Shown here: positions 24,190-36,513 of the stretch, piece by piece
Numbering within the stretch: position 1 is the first letter of the stretch
Layout of the letters: each line of letters starts with the position of its first letter
NCBI RefSeq assembly: GCF_041260155.1
Contig: NC_091939.1
Coordinates: forward strand, 42,154,370-42,218,369
Direction: 5' to 3'
DNA length: 64,000 nt
DNA from: Ptychodera flava
Lineage: Eukaryota > Hemichordata > Enteropneusta > Ptychoderidae
Notes under the pieces: generated by a model
What the model was told of the DNA's origin: nothing
The model's database searches: none
The model's input: the letters and a program-made list of their open reading frames with translations, nothing else
Program-made: the position numbers and the translations under genes

Positions 24190-25572
24190 AGCAGCATTTG
24201 ACACTCTAGATCATCGTATTTTGCTTCTCAGACTAGAACGGCGATTTGGTGTCACAGGTACGGCTCTTAAATGGTTCCATTCATATTTGTCAAATCGTTT
24301 GCAACGCGTTGCCATTGAAAGCACTACATCATGCGAGGCAATTCTGCGTTTCGGTGTTCCACAGGGTTCTGTATTAGGACCAATACTATTTACACTATAT
24401 ACAGCACCGCTCGACGATATCATTTCATCTCATGATTTAGATTACACCTTATATGCGGATGATTCCGGAATATACGCAGTATGTAACACCCCTGATGATG
24501 CTATATTAGATATAGAACAATGTGTTGAGGATTTACGTGGATGGATTAAATCAAACACACGCTGGTATTGAATGATGATAAAATAAAACAGAAGTATTCA
24601 CTTTTCATCACGTTTCAAGAAAGATACAGATTGCCTCGATAGTTTCAAAATTGGAGAGTTAGAAATACTTCCATCTTGTACGATACAAAAATCTTGGTGT
24701 CGCGTCGACTCGGACGGTTTCATGACGAGTCAAATAAACAACATATGTAAATCAGCGTATTTTGCCTTACATAGAATAGGGAAAATTCACTCCCTGATAG
24801 ATACTCCGACAACTGAGAAATAGTTCACGCGTTTGTAACATCGCGTTTAGACTACTGCAACAGCTTGCTCATCGTCGTACACCACGCCCTCTTCGGCGAG
24901 TCTCATCACCCCAACGCCGAAAAGGCCTTGATTTTTGCGTAGGTCAGCGGAGCGGAATTATTGCTCTGCCCTGCGAGAATGCAGCTTGCTATATGGAATC
25001 AGTCGCTACCAACTACAAAAATTACAATCCGTACAGAATGCTGCAGCTAGGCTTGTTACCGGTACTAGGAAATCCGATCATATAACACCTGTCCTATACA
25101 AGCTTCATTGGTTACCAATAGAGCAAAGAATTAAGTTTAAGCTCATTCCATGACTTTCAAAATTATTTCCGGAAAATGCCCAGACTATCTCCGTCCACTA
25201 ATAGACGCCCGTGTTTCCAATCGCACCCTTCGTTCATCGGACAAAGTAGTTTTACTGAGGCGCGACACAAACAAGACAACTAAAAACAACGGCTACCGTG
25301 CCTTTTCAGTCGCAGCACCTATTTTATGGAATGGTCTCCCTTTTAATGCTGACATAAACTGTACTATTGATTCTTTTAAGCGTAGTGTTAAGACATACCT
25401 TTTTAAGGAATATTACAAAGTGTAACTTTGTTTTTATTTGCCAGACATTTTTTTTTATGCTTATTTTTTAAAATACATTTTTAGTCTTGTAAAGAGCACT
25501 GAGATGCGTGTGCTTTTAAGAAATAAAATAATTAATATAATAATAATAATAATACTAATCATAATAAAAATG
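24190..25572 (+). mobile_element. Broken CR1/L2-like LINE: reverse transcriptase core to 3' tail
   Basis: A degraded non-LTR retrotransposon. The frame at about 24,190-24,570 encodes reverse transcriptase motifs: AFDTLDHRILL, the GVPQGSVLGPILFTLY block and the YADDS catalytic box. Later frames encode YGISRYQLQKLQSVQNAAARLV, HITPVLYKLHWLPIEQRIK and the C-terminal YRAFSVAAPILWNGLP, ending at 25,423-25,425. The 3' region TGTAAAGAGCACTGAGATG leads to an AAT-type repeat tail at about 25,533-25,572. Several frameshifts and a nested 112-bp insertion show that it is dead. It belongs to the same family group as the fragment at 4,960-5,492. Confidence 0.85.
24870..24981. mobile_element. 112-bp insertion nested in the LINE, with 9-bp direct repeats
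   Basis: The LINE reading DYCNSLL...YGISRYQL is interrupted here by 112 bp. The insert is flanked by perfect copies of CAGCTTGCT at 24,861-24,869 and 24,982-24,990, which look like a target-site duplication. The insert starts CATCGTCG and ends CGAGAATG, giving very weak inverted ends (CAT..TCG). The family is unknown. Confidence 0.65.
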
Positions 25573-26654
25573 GGTAGAACATTGATATAGCGTACGAAAA
25601 ATTATACATTAACAATAGGTTGATTCTTTATTGAGACACAGGTTTAGTCCATAGGTTATTTAGGGTTAAAGATGACAAGAGAAGTCAAAGACAGTGTTAG
25701 TAGTTTCTCAGAAACCGTTGTCCAAAGGCTATTTACTCGATATTGTAATGTCACGGAATTGTAAACATTTAGTGGTTGAATTTCACATATAAATATTTCA
25801 CATAACTGACATTGCATGCAAAATACTTCGTCAAAATTTTCAGTATAGAAAAACATATCGCTCTGAAACAGACTTAAAGTCTGTTTCAGAACGTTCTCTT
25901 TATGCCTGATACGTCAGGAAGCAAGTGGTGAGCTTGTGTCAAATCCCACTGCATATGACACAGTGCGGAGTTCGTTCACCGGAGAGGTGTATTTGGTGAT
26001 GGTGTCTTTCCAGAAATAAATTCAAGACTCAGGGATGATGATTCTTTTTCCCTTCGAGATTGCTGTGCTAGCTGGCATAGGGAATGCTATGCAAATACTT
26101 GCCATAAAGGTCTACTCCAGTGAGCAAAATTGCGCTATGAAATAGCATTAGAGCAAGGTGATAACTCTGTATTATTAGGTAAAGCAACTTTTAATCTCCT
26201 CTACTATGGAATGTGTTGTTTCATCTGAACATAAAGTTGCTTTCACTAGACCATCAGCTAGTACATACGACAAAAGCATGTTTTTTGTCTGTCAACACTA
26301 TAGTTTTTCTTCGGGTCCTCTCCATGAGGTTTCTTCACTCAATACTGGGGAAAACCACAAAGAGCAGTAAACCAAGGAAATCAACTTGTTAAAAGTCAGA
26401 CTCAGTGGTGCAATAGATCCAAAGGGTACTAGGGCCATTGGTATTAAATATCACAAAAGATGTTGGACCGAAACGTTGAAAATGTCTTGCGAAAAAGTGT
26501 AAATTCTAAAGTTTTAATACAGTATTTTGATGAGCAGTGAATGTATTCCACTCTTTTTATGCATAACCAGATCTTCAGAACTGTTATAAGACAAAATGTG
26601 ATCGTGAAATTTGTGAAATTTTAGTGCATATACACTTTGCAAAACTTACTTTCA
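25573..26654. other. No supportable gene
   Basis: A small perfect hairpin, CTGAAACAGACTTAAAGTCTGTTTCAG, lies near 25,863-25,889. Otherwise nothing was recognised. Confidence 0.4.
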
Positions 26655-26925
26655 ATTTACAGACATCAAGATATTTCTGACATATATCTGATACATTAAA
26701 ATACTGTACCCTAAGGGCGCGCCGAAAAATATTAAACATCCAGATACCTCTGATATATGTAAAATAACGCGCCCAAAGGGCGCGCCGAAATCTTAAACAT
26801 AAAGATATCTCTGATATATATATCTGATACATACAAGTTTCACGCATGTGGGGGGGGGGGGAGCTCTCAAAAATATGTCTTATTATTATGAAAGTTACGC
26901 GCCCGAAGCGCACTCCGAAAATGCA
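26655..26925. repeat. Imperfect tandem repeat with GGCGCGCC palindromes
   Basis: About three diverged units combine GATATCTCTGATATAT-like text with GGGCGCGCCGAAA. They occur near 26,661-26,735, 26,736-26,800 and 26,801-26,925, the last interrupted by a poly-G run at about 26,851. The frame on the minus strand is open only because the unit is repetitive. Confidence 0.55.
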
Positions 26926-27993
26926 ACTCCATGATGAACTTTGTTGCCGGCAAGATGCATTTTAGGCAAGTATGAGTCCGTGTCGACCCCCCCTATTTGG
27001 CATTTCAGTAACATGGTAACCCCCCCTTATCACCAAAGTCAAAAACAGGGGACCCCCTGAATCCACTGCCCCCAAGGTCAAAGAATCTGACCAGTCCCTT
27101 AGACATCTGATTTCCTGAGACTGTTGTATATAAGTTTTATGAATCTGAAATTGTAGACAAGATAATCAATGTGATGTTTAAGATATGGAAAATCAATGTG
27201 ATATTTGAAATATGGAAAAATTCGAAAGAAATTTCATACTGACCTTTAATTGACCTTTGGTAAAGTAGTTCTATATATTCTTAATGCAATAGCCGTTTTT
27301 TTCAACAACCCAAATTTTAATGATTGTAAGGAATAATCAATAACAAAATGCATGTTTCCAAAAAATAATTTTGTTGCAAACTGGGCATAAAAATCCCTTT
27401 ATAGCTAAGAATAGCTGATTATGTTGATTTTAAGAAATGACCTTGAAATGACCTTCAGAGTTGTCAGAAAAACTGCCAACAATGTTTTTTGAAAATCTTG
27501 GCCATTAAGTAATCGATGAGCTAGGTTGGCAAAAATCTTCACTCAAAACACATGAAATGACAATTGACCCCGGACTACATGCTGTGCAGCGCTGGCCGGC
27601 GGTGCACAGCAAACACTCCACCAGAAAAGCCCGGTGCACGGCCCGTCGGCTATAATTATTGCAGCTATCGTTTATAGGTCAACGCGATATTCTCAGGCCC
27701 ACTTCACGATAGTTGATTGTGTACTTTAGTCTTAACTGCGATACTTGATAAAAACATTGATTTTAGGAACAGAGGTCCCCCACATAAGACAGCTTAATTT
27801 AAGTTCACGAAAAAAGTGAAAGAATCTGGGAGTATGTTGTCTCCCGATTTCACATTACTATAAATGTCGTGTTTCCCGTTACTATCACAAAAAGCTGCGC
27901 TATACCCTGCTGAATAAAATAGCTCCCGAATATGAGGTTTAAGCATGTGTGTTCTTGCTTCGATCATGATTGGGGAGCGGAGGTGTTCAAGCC
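26926..27993. other. No supportable gene
   Basis: A C-run-rich segment at 26,985-27,075 (ACCCCCCCTAT and AACCCCCCCTTAT) may be the end of another G-rich-ended element. The rest is AT-rich without open frames of note. Confidence 0.4.
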
Positions 27994-28102
27994 CACGGTT
28001 ACGAGTGTAGTGATACATAGCGGTCGCCGCGTAGTATGCATAGAATAAAGGGTTCTGCATACTACGCGGCGGCCGCTATGTATCACTGCACTCGTAACTG
28101 TG
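27994..28102. mobile_element. 109-bp palindromic MITE derived from the P-type transposon's TIR ends
   Basis: It begins CACGGTTACGAGTG and ends CACTCGTAACTGTG. The two halves fold on each other, through TGATACATAGCGG and CGCCGCGTAGTATGC, and meet around ATAGAATAAAGGG. The same ~65 bp form the outer ends of the large transposon at 37,651-48,570 (TTACGAGTG, GTGATACGTACCGGCCGCCG, TATGCATAGAATAAG). It is flanked by TTCAAGCC (27,986-27,993) and TTCTAGCC (28,103-28,110), an 8-bp duplication with one mismatch. Eight bp is the duplication size known for P elements. Confidence 0.9.
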
Positions 28103-28302
28103 TTCTAGCCCCCTCCCTTCCCGAGGCACTATCGGAAGAGTATACACATGCATCTGTAACGCAGTTTTAACATGATTCCTTGGATCTCGTGTACTTTAAA
28201 TCACAGACAAGGATAACTGTAGACGTATTCCCTGTTTCTGACTATGGCACGATTTTGAACCAACATGACACTTTGAGATTTTTGCAAAATTAAAGATAAC
28301 AC

Positions 28303-28336
28303 CCCCCCCCCCCCCACCACACACACACACACACAC
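28303..28336. repeat. Poly-C followed by (CA)n microsatellite
   Basis: A run of about 15 C is followed by CACCACACACACACACACAC. Simple sequence only. Confidence 0.9.
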
Positions 28337-29652
28337 CTAATATTCAAAAGTACAGCTTGTCTGCTTTGTGGCCCGAAATGTGCACTCCAGAGTACTGTAC
28401 CAAATTAAGAGCCCGGTTTCTTAACCACGTTGCTTCTTGCTCCAAAACCAAACATATGCTTACAGCAAGTAATACTACGAAATATTACAAAAACAGCAAT
28501 TTTAGATTTGAAGTGACTTGCCCCACGTCTGTGGGAATATATATACACATCAAAACAGAGTAGACTTTAGCAGACTGTCGCATAAACATGCAGGAAGGGG
28601 GCTCCCACCTTGCTATCCAAAAGTTTGTGTTGCATTGGTTTTTGCTTCGTTTCGGATGTGTGATGGTAAAATATGATCCCAACGTTACTGTCAAATTGTT
28701 TGTGTTACAATAATAATTTTTGTTTTTTTGAGGATATGCATCATATCATAGGGAAGTTTATTTTGTTGCATGAATCGTGTGGCGAAAGCAATGGCCCGCA
28801 CAGGTCCGTATTAAATTTCAAAAGTCGTATCACAGTATTTTAAGTTAATTTTTATCATTAATATTAAAATTGAGGTTTTTTACCCAAAAATATATTTCCT
28901 TCATCCGTCGATAAAACTATTTCTACCTAATTAAACTTAAGATTCTATGCTCTTTGAAAATATATAGTATTCCCTGTCATCTTTGATGAGAAATACTCTT
29001 TGAAAAAAGCAGACTGTTGGTTAGGTGCAAGAGTCCACCTTACTTCATCATCAACATAGAATTGATTAATTTTTTAGTGAAAAAAATCATTACAGCATTA
29101 CATTAAAATATATTACGTCGAAAAGTCTCATTTTTCATCTGAATCAAAACATGAAATTGCATATTTATGATAGTAGGAAAACAATTTGGTTACGTTTTGC
29201 ATTACCTCAACGCATTTTCGCTCGGCAGCGGACGAAAAATTAAACTCGAGAGAAGTAATTTCTTTCGTGTGCAAAATTGAATTGCCAATTACATTTCGGC
29301 TACGATCATTTTAAAGGCGAAAAAATGCCTGTTTTTAATTGTGTCCGGTATGTATTCAATCCCGAGTGAAAGTTCAAGGCTGTTAGGCCTACTTGCTGGC
29401 TACGCGCGTATAGGCGCAGAGCGGATTCATTCTTGTCATTTTTTGTCAAAAATTGTTGTTTCTCAAAAACTTGTCTGATAGCTTTGATATTTGCTGTACA
29501 AGGTTCCTATGGTTTATCTTGTTTATGATGTATTGAAATAATCATGAAATGTGCAATTTTATTTATTTGGGGGCAATTTTTGCCATTATTTGTCAAAAAA
29601 ATGTTTCTCAACTACTGTGTATGGTAAAAGCCAGCAGTAAACTGTGGAAGTA
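28337..29652. other. No supportable gene
   Basis: AT-rich, with short open frames at 28,357-28,563 lacking recognisable features. Confidence 0.4.
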
Positions 29653-29816
29653 GACTTGGTCCACAGTCAATCGTGATCTATTCAGCTCTGGGACTATTCT
29701 CCCCAAAGACGTGTGTACAAACAAGCGAGAAAGCTTTAATATGTACGTACACTCGTCTGTGGGGCGAATAGTCCAAGAGCTGAATAGCTCAAGAGTGACT
29801 GTGCTTGGTCCAAGTC
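29653..29816. mobile_element. Inverted-repeat MITE-like element, ~164 bp
   Basis: The left arm 29,653-29,711 (GACTTGGTCCACAGTCAATC to ACTATTCTCCCC) pairs with the right arm 29,754-29,816 (GGGGCGAATAGTCC to GCTTGGTCCAAGTC) around a ~42-bp loop. The arms have diverged. No clear target duplication. Confidence 0.65.
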
Positions 29817-31035
29817 TGTGGGACTACAAGTATGCCTACAAGTATCAAAACGTAACGTAAATGAAGGACTGAACATGAGCAGATAGTCGCGCAAGTGGTT
29901 GGCCCCTAGATCGTAGGGTGAACGCCTTGGCCACACGCCAGTCAGAAACTCAATCAGATGTGGTACGGCGACGTCTACTTACGCGTACGCGGTATTATCT
30001 CGTGTTGTCGCCTCTCACAAAGTTCTCATAGACACTTCTCTCTTTTTCACTTTTAAACTGCCTGTTTGAAAACAAACAAACAAAAAAAACACGCCAATAT
30101 GTACGTCGGCATGCAATTCCATATGTACGTCAGCATGCAGTTCCATAGTTTTCTAACCTCTGAAGCAACGTTCAAATCACTGTCGTGCGAAAAAGTCCGG
30201 AGAGCAGAGCGTACCCGTCAATCGCAACGTCCCTTTTTCAAGTTTAAGGCAGGGTCGTTGCCCCACGTAACTACTGGATCACCTTGAACCATACAGTATA
30301 TCCAGATGATCACGGGTAGCGCTATTACCGCTAAGCTGTTGCCGTAAAGAGGTGCGTGTAGTTTACGACGATGGATGATCACAGCAATACTAGTAGGACT
30401 AAACAGATTCAGTAAACTATTAAAAGTACAAGGGAGTATTTTTTTCGCTGTTTAATTCTGTCTTTTGCGTCACGGTTTGAGGGAACACTGAAAAATGACA
30501 AAAAAATTAAGTTGCTGCGCGCTGCGCAGCCTGCCTGCATGATGCAGTGCGAGCGTGTCATGCACTGAGCTCAGCATGATTCACCGAATATAGGGAACGT
30601 GCTGTGATCAGATCATCTTCATACAGCATGGATGTTAGGCCGGTTTGCCAGAATGAATTGCAAACGCTCGTACTCCGCCCTCCAAGTCATACTCACAGGC
30701 TTCGCCGCAGTTGACAGCGCTTTTAGTGCCAATCTGCAGACTGCAGTGGTGCTTTCGGCCGCCCCCAAAATATAATGGTATAGTCCGGGATAGCAGAACT
30801 TGACTGACTGGGTTTCCATCGGTGATAAGTGTGCTGTCATGCCAAGTCGCAGAGCAAAGATGGCCGTGCAGTACACATGTAGCATGACACTGGGCTAGCC
30901 CTGCTTTAGTACGATGCTGTGTTTTCCGGCGTTATAAGGCCGCAAACACACAGTTGTATTTGCTGTTACTGTGTCAGTGCAACCAACCAAACAGGCAGGC
31001 TAAGGTGAGTAAGTATATGTCACCTTATGTAATAA
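29817..31035. other. No supportable gene
   Basis: A short near-repeat TATGTACGTCGGCATGCA / TATGTACGTCAGCATGCA occurs at about 30,097-30,140. There are short open frames on both strands and no recognisable domain. Confidence 0.4.
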
Positions 31036-31241
31036 TGCGCCAGTCAATGTAAACCCCCCCCCCCCCCACCTCGGGCGATAGGGGAAAAATGTGGGGGATT
31101 AGACCGTGTGTGCCATGAAACTGTGATTTTCCAGGTTGTCTTGCCCCAGGGGGTAGGGCATTTGGCAGATTTCACAGGACTAATTTCCAAATCCCCCACT
31201 AAACCCCGAGGTGGGGGGGGGGGGTTACATTGACTGGCGCA
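31036..31241. mobile_element. MITE-like element with ~40-bp inverted ends and poly-C/poly-G tracts
   Basis: TGCGCCAGTCAATGTAA followed by a long C run and ACCTCGGG on the left is mirrored by CCCCGAGGTGG, a long G run and TTACATTGACTGGCGCA on the right. The total is about 206 bp, without an open frame. Confidence 0.85.
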
Positions 31242-31495
31242 TAACTCACGAACATATGCTATGAGAATATTGACAGTGTCAAATAGTTACAGCTCCCAAC
31301 CCAATTATACTGTGATCTTTTCGTAAAATTCAAAAAAATTATTTCCCAACCCCCTACTCCTCTGTAAGCTTAATCTTTACATAGGGACCCCTCTGAAGTA
31401 TTACCGGTTTTCCATTCCCAGGATGAAATTTTATATGGTAGTCTTTCACCATGGCAACAACTTTTGAGGTCATCACCTGGTGCACATTGAGGGGT

Positions 31496-32120
31496 CCAGA
31501 CACTTCGCACCAAACCAGTTCGCCCCACACAACTTCGTCCCAAAACCATTTCGAACCAAAACCAACCTCGTCCCAAGTACTACCTCGTCCAACGCCACTT
31601 CGCCCCAAGTACCACCTCGTACTAAAACCACTTCACTAAAGTTATAGTTCCGTAAACTCCTCCTAAAACAGGCTAAAACATCGATGCCACGATGTATCAT
31701 AACGTTGTTTTACCTACAACTGGCTACCACGAACCATTTATTCTTCCATGAAACCATACGGTATATTAGAAAAAAAAGAAACACGCAAACTACTAAATGG
31801 TACATTTCAGGTGCCGTGCGCGGTATTGCACGATGCGATGTCATTTTCTCGAAATGTGTACAATTTCAAGATTTCAGTCCTGGGATGATAGAAAGGTGAT
31901 TAAAACTTCACTGGCAGTGGTCGGTTATTTTCAGCTTTTAACGGTTAGCGATAAATTGGAGAGTGAAGTGGCATTGTTTTTGGGGCGCAATGGTTTTGGC
32001 GACGTGATTTTGGGGCGAAGAGGTTTCGGTACGAGGTTGTTTTGGTGCGAAGTGGTTTGGTGCGAAATGGTATGGGACGAGATGGTATGGTGCGAAGTGG
32101 TTTTGGTGCGAAGTGTCTGG
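31496..32120. mobile_element. Foldback element with ends built of ~16-bp GGTGCGAAGTGGTTTT repeats
   Basis: The left ~145 bp consist of variants of ACTTCGCACCAAAACC. The right ~160 bp consist of the reverse complement (TTTTGGTGCGAAGTGG). The outermost CCAGACACTTCGCACC and GGTGCGAAGTGTCTGG are perfect inverse copies. The open frames across both ends are a by-product of the repeats. The interior (about 31,640-31,960) encodes nothing recognised. Confidence 0.8.
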
Positions 32121-33688
32121 GAACTACATTGATAATTCCTGAACGATTCATTGAAAGAATGGTGCAAAGATGCAATGCCCTGCTCTGAAAAGAAACCCAA
32201 CCCTCTATTAAATTGCTTAACCCTATCTAAAACATGACATTCCAAAATGTGAAGTTTTTGAAATAACGGTACATATTCTCCAGGAAATGTCTTCCTATAA
32301 CGTGAAAGGGGACCAAAAAGAGATGTATTATTCGGCAGCATGGTGTTGCATTGAATGCAGGCATTGCTGTAAACAATCTCTTTGTACACCTTCCATGATT
32401 AAAGTTATACAACAATTCCACACCATCAAATTTGTCTAACTACTCATCTAGCAAAAAAGGGGTGTTCAAAACCAAGATCTACATTGCACATTCGAAAAAT
32501 CAGTTCAACAACCATGCTGTTACAATATGACCATGACCCCCATCACAAAGTTGGAGTTCCATGAAGCATGAAAACAAATATATTATTACATATGTAATTC
32601 CACCTGAACTATAACACAACTCTAACTGTAGAATGATGTTGAAAGTTACACTGTCTGTGCTAATGATTTCTTTCTTTGCTGCAAACACTGTTCTTCAAAG
32701 AAGTAATGAAATGAGAAAGAAAATAAATACTTATCTGGAAATTCATGAACCCAAATGTGTAATAAACTGATCTCAAAATATCCCTCATTTTCCAAGAGAT
32801 TTCTTTGCATTATTAAAAAGACCCATTACAGACTGAAAAGTGTACAACACTGCCATAAGTGTCGAAAGTGGTATGTATTAATTCAAACATTATTTTATAA
32901 CATCATTTTAGATTTCCCGCTATTTTCAAAAACTTTCATGTGACAGAGAAAATAAACGTTACAACAACAAAATGTTGGCCATCATGTGTCGTGCATTCAA
33001 GTAAATGGCATCAGGCTAGCTAGTTTTTTGAATGTGCAGGAAATGCTGCATTTTTATTACTTTTCTGTGGGGTGCCATTTTATGAGTACATCATCCATTT
33101 ATTATTTAACCTATTAAAAAGCGTAGGTATGGTTCAAATCAGCTAGCAGTCACACCTCTATACATGTCATTCAGTTAGCACATTTACTTGAACCAACTTT
33201 GGTTTGAAGAAACCGTGAAAATAATAAAATTCGCAGCTATTGGAGACTGTCTGATATAATATGATAAAACTGAACATGAATGAAGGTCAACATGCATCAA
33301 GCCTTCTACTTAAATAACAGTAACAATGTTTAAAAAACAGTTTTAAAAAGTATTTGATATTTCAAAGAAATATATAGAGTCTAAGTACATGGAACCACAG
33401 CAACAAATTAAGTCATACCTAAGCTTCTCACTTCCTCGTTTGACACTTTGTGACCAAGTGAGTAGATTGAGTGACATGAGGCAAAAAGTGTGGCTGATGT
33501 CTTGCCAGCATTTGCCTGGCTCTGACAAGGAGACTGGGGGACACCCTCTCTGTGACTTTAGTCTACACTATCACAGAGAAGAGTTACATTTGAAGGCTGT
33601 ACATGTATGTGAAAAACACAGATAGATTGGTAAGATATTATATCTAGAAAATATAAAGCTATAAATCACAGTAACTGTATGTGAAAAA
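32121..33688. other. No supportable gene
   Basis: AT-rich, with scattered short open frames only. Confidence 0.45.
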
Positions 33689-35230
33689 CATAGGGCCAAG
33701 TCCCTGAAGCTACTATAGACATGGATACAAAATTAAGTAAATCCTGACTGTATGAAATTATCTCACTAAGGTCATCCTAGGGACCTGTAAACCAAATATT
33801 AAAGCTGTCTGACCAGCGGTTTTGAAAAAACAAGCGACTCAACAGTTGACAGAGCTCTGCTGTGTTATGTAGAGAATAACCTTTTGTGACACATGTATTG
33901 ATGAAGAAGGTGGATATCTTTGATTGCTCATTTCAGGATGGCCTGACCAAAAATGGAAAAAATTCCGTAAAAATACAGATTTGCTTATTTCATCAGACTA
34001 TATTAGTCAATAATAGCAAATAAACGAGAGTTAATTACATTCTAATTAAAGTAAACAAGACTTGCTTAAATCAAGATTTACGTCATAAAAAAACAGCATA
34101 TCTGTCAGGTTATAAAGAATCTTTGGCTGGTTATCTTTTTATCAGTATTTTCATCCTATTAACCAAGCACATTTTAACTTTCAAATTAACATTGTAAGTA
34201 AGTTCTGTTGAATAAGTTGAGACTGTACGTACTCAGAGAAAGCACACTGAAGAGACAAATGTTTGAAACTTAAGAAGTTCAAGGTCATCAAAAGCATTAT
34301 AAGGAATCATGTTACACTTTCATTGCACTGTTTACACAGATTGTATAATTACTATAAATAGCACGAGGAATCTTACAGCCCAGCTTTACCATAAAAACCC
34401 TATCACTTTGACCACTCTTTTAATTGACCACTCTATTTTTTCCTCAAAAAGTAATCTTATTTTATCCTTACTAAGTCAACCATAAATGGAAATTAGAACT
34501 TCCTCTATCTCTATTTATTTGACCACCCTATCATGACAAACTATTATGAGCAATTTCTTTAGATAACAGAAATGGTGGTTCAGAATATATCAAAGTTGGG
34601 ATTCAGGAAAGTTGCCTTTACATGTTTTAATCCTCCAAGATGGTAAGCATTTCACTATGAACTGTCAAAAAAGTTGAACTTTCTGATAATTCCACACTAA
34701 AATTATTTTGGCTTTGATGATTTCCTAATTAATTCAATTATTTAAAATCGTATTAATTATTTTTTTCTGGGTGAATTGATAGGGTTTATACAGTACAACA
34801 ATTACATACAATGTAAGTCAAATTTTGACCAAAAATGACAAAAAAATTCCTTAAAAATACACATTTGCATATTTCATCACAATTTGAACAAATCTAAGTT
34901 GGGTTATCCCTAGGGACCTGTAAACCAAATAACAAAGCTGTCTGACCAGCGGTTATGAAGAAGAAGATTTTTTACCAAAAACACCTTTTTTGGCATTAAT
35001 TTGCCTATTTTCAACAATATCAAAAAATTAAAAAAATTAGTTTCTCAAAATCATATTTTTCATCTACACAACAAATATCAAATCAGTAAGTACTGCGGTT
35101 CTCAAGATATTTTAGTGGACGGACGCCTCACAAACGGACATACATACATACATACATACAGACTGACGACGGACGCCGGACGGATACCCATCCCAATAGC
35201 TTCTATAGACTATAGTCTATAGTAGCTAAA
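33689..35230 (+). mobile_element. Non-autonomous repeat element, copy 2 (longer)
   Basis: It matches 10,493-11,785, with the same start ACATAGGGCCAA, the 5' subterminal AGCTACTATAGAC (33,708-33,720), a shorter (CATA)n tract at about 35,139-35,160, and the terminal hairpin at 35,197-35,228. It contains 262 bp (33,926-34,187) that copy 1 lacks. The junction shares the short word ATT, so copy 1 most likely suffered a deletion. No protein is encoded. Confidence 0.8.
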
Positions 35231-36513
35231 AACAGATATAGTAGTTATGTCTGCAAAAATAAAGTCTATAAATCAGAGTAATTTTAATATACATGTAACT
35301 TTACAAACATTGTTTAAGGTAGTGACTCAGTTTGGTTGACACATTTTCAATCAAAAGTTTCACATAGAAAACAGGGTCTCACACCAACATGTGGTACATT
35401 TTCTAATAGGTCTATATTTGAAGAAGGTAAAAAATTTGTTTAGTTGTCAAAACATGCATTGGTATGTTTGTTTAAGTCAAAAACATGTGATTTTGAATTT
35501 TTCACTTAAAAGAGTATAAGTAAGAATTGGCAGCACCCCTAAGTGATCTGTTAACGGCACTAGACAGCTGGATATACAGGGGGAAAAACCGTGTTTTGGA
35601 TTTTTGAAATTCGCTTTTGTTTCTGCACAGTGAGCCTTCGAAGTGTGAACTGTCGGATTTTCGCATAAATTATCGGCTTTTGTTCACGTTTGTCAAGTTA
35701 TCGTCACTTCAGGGGGGTTTATCAAAAATCTAAGACACGGTTTTTCAGGTCTATTCATGAAGTGTTAGCATGCGAAGAATCGGGGAAATCCGCCCACGCG
35801 TCGCCGACTTACACTCATTTGAAGGTGCGCATACATAGCAAAAATCGGAACTGAGAAAATCGACGATTTGTGTAAACGTCCCATTTTTCACACAAAATCG
35901 CCAAAAAAGTCGGATTTTTGTGCGTTTCAAAAAAAATTATTCGATCTGGGTCTAGGTTAAATATTGGGCATCAGGTTAGAGAATTTCTGACAAGTCCTAA
36001 ACATTAGTTCGCCTAAAAATGATGAAAATTGTGCGTAGAAACGTGAGGCTGGTCAGCATAAGCGGTGGATACTATTTACACGATAAACACTAGAAAGATA
36101 ATTCAGGGCATAATCTGTTTGTCAAATACGTATCTAGCTTATAATTATATTAACTGTACACTGTTTGGTAACGGTTAGAGTCTTGGTTACAAGACGAGAA
36201 AAGTTTAAAAAAATCATACAGCCGAATGGTTTACAGGTCTGCGTTCTGCCGACGACGCGCGCTCGCTCTCTCGCAAGCGCTCGACTTCCGGTCTCACAGC
36301 CCGTAATTTATGCACGTACCAAGTGTGAAATGGTTGCCCAGTTCATTTTAGTGCCGATTTTTGTGCCTATAGTACAAGACGTCACTTGCTGCTTGCTTGC
36401 TTTCGGAGATGAGACGACCAACTCTCGATGCTCTAAAAAATTCTGTAGTTGAGAAGTTCAAGGAATGCGGGAAAGTCGCACTTGTTTTTGTGGTTTTCAC
36501 ATGTGATCTTACT
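35231..36513. other. No supportable gene
   Basis: A moderate-GC patch at 35,560-36,470 has an open frame of 95 codons at 36,165-36,452. It has no recognisable motif and probably is not a gene. Confidence 0.4.

Noticed and set aside
31354..32389. Overlapping open frames on both strands
   Set aside because: They follow the 16-bp repeats of the foldback element and show no domain.
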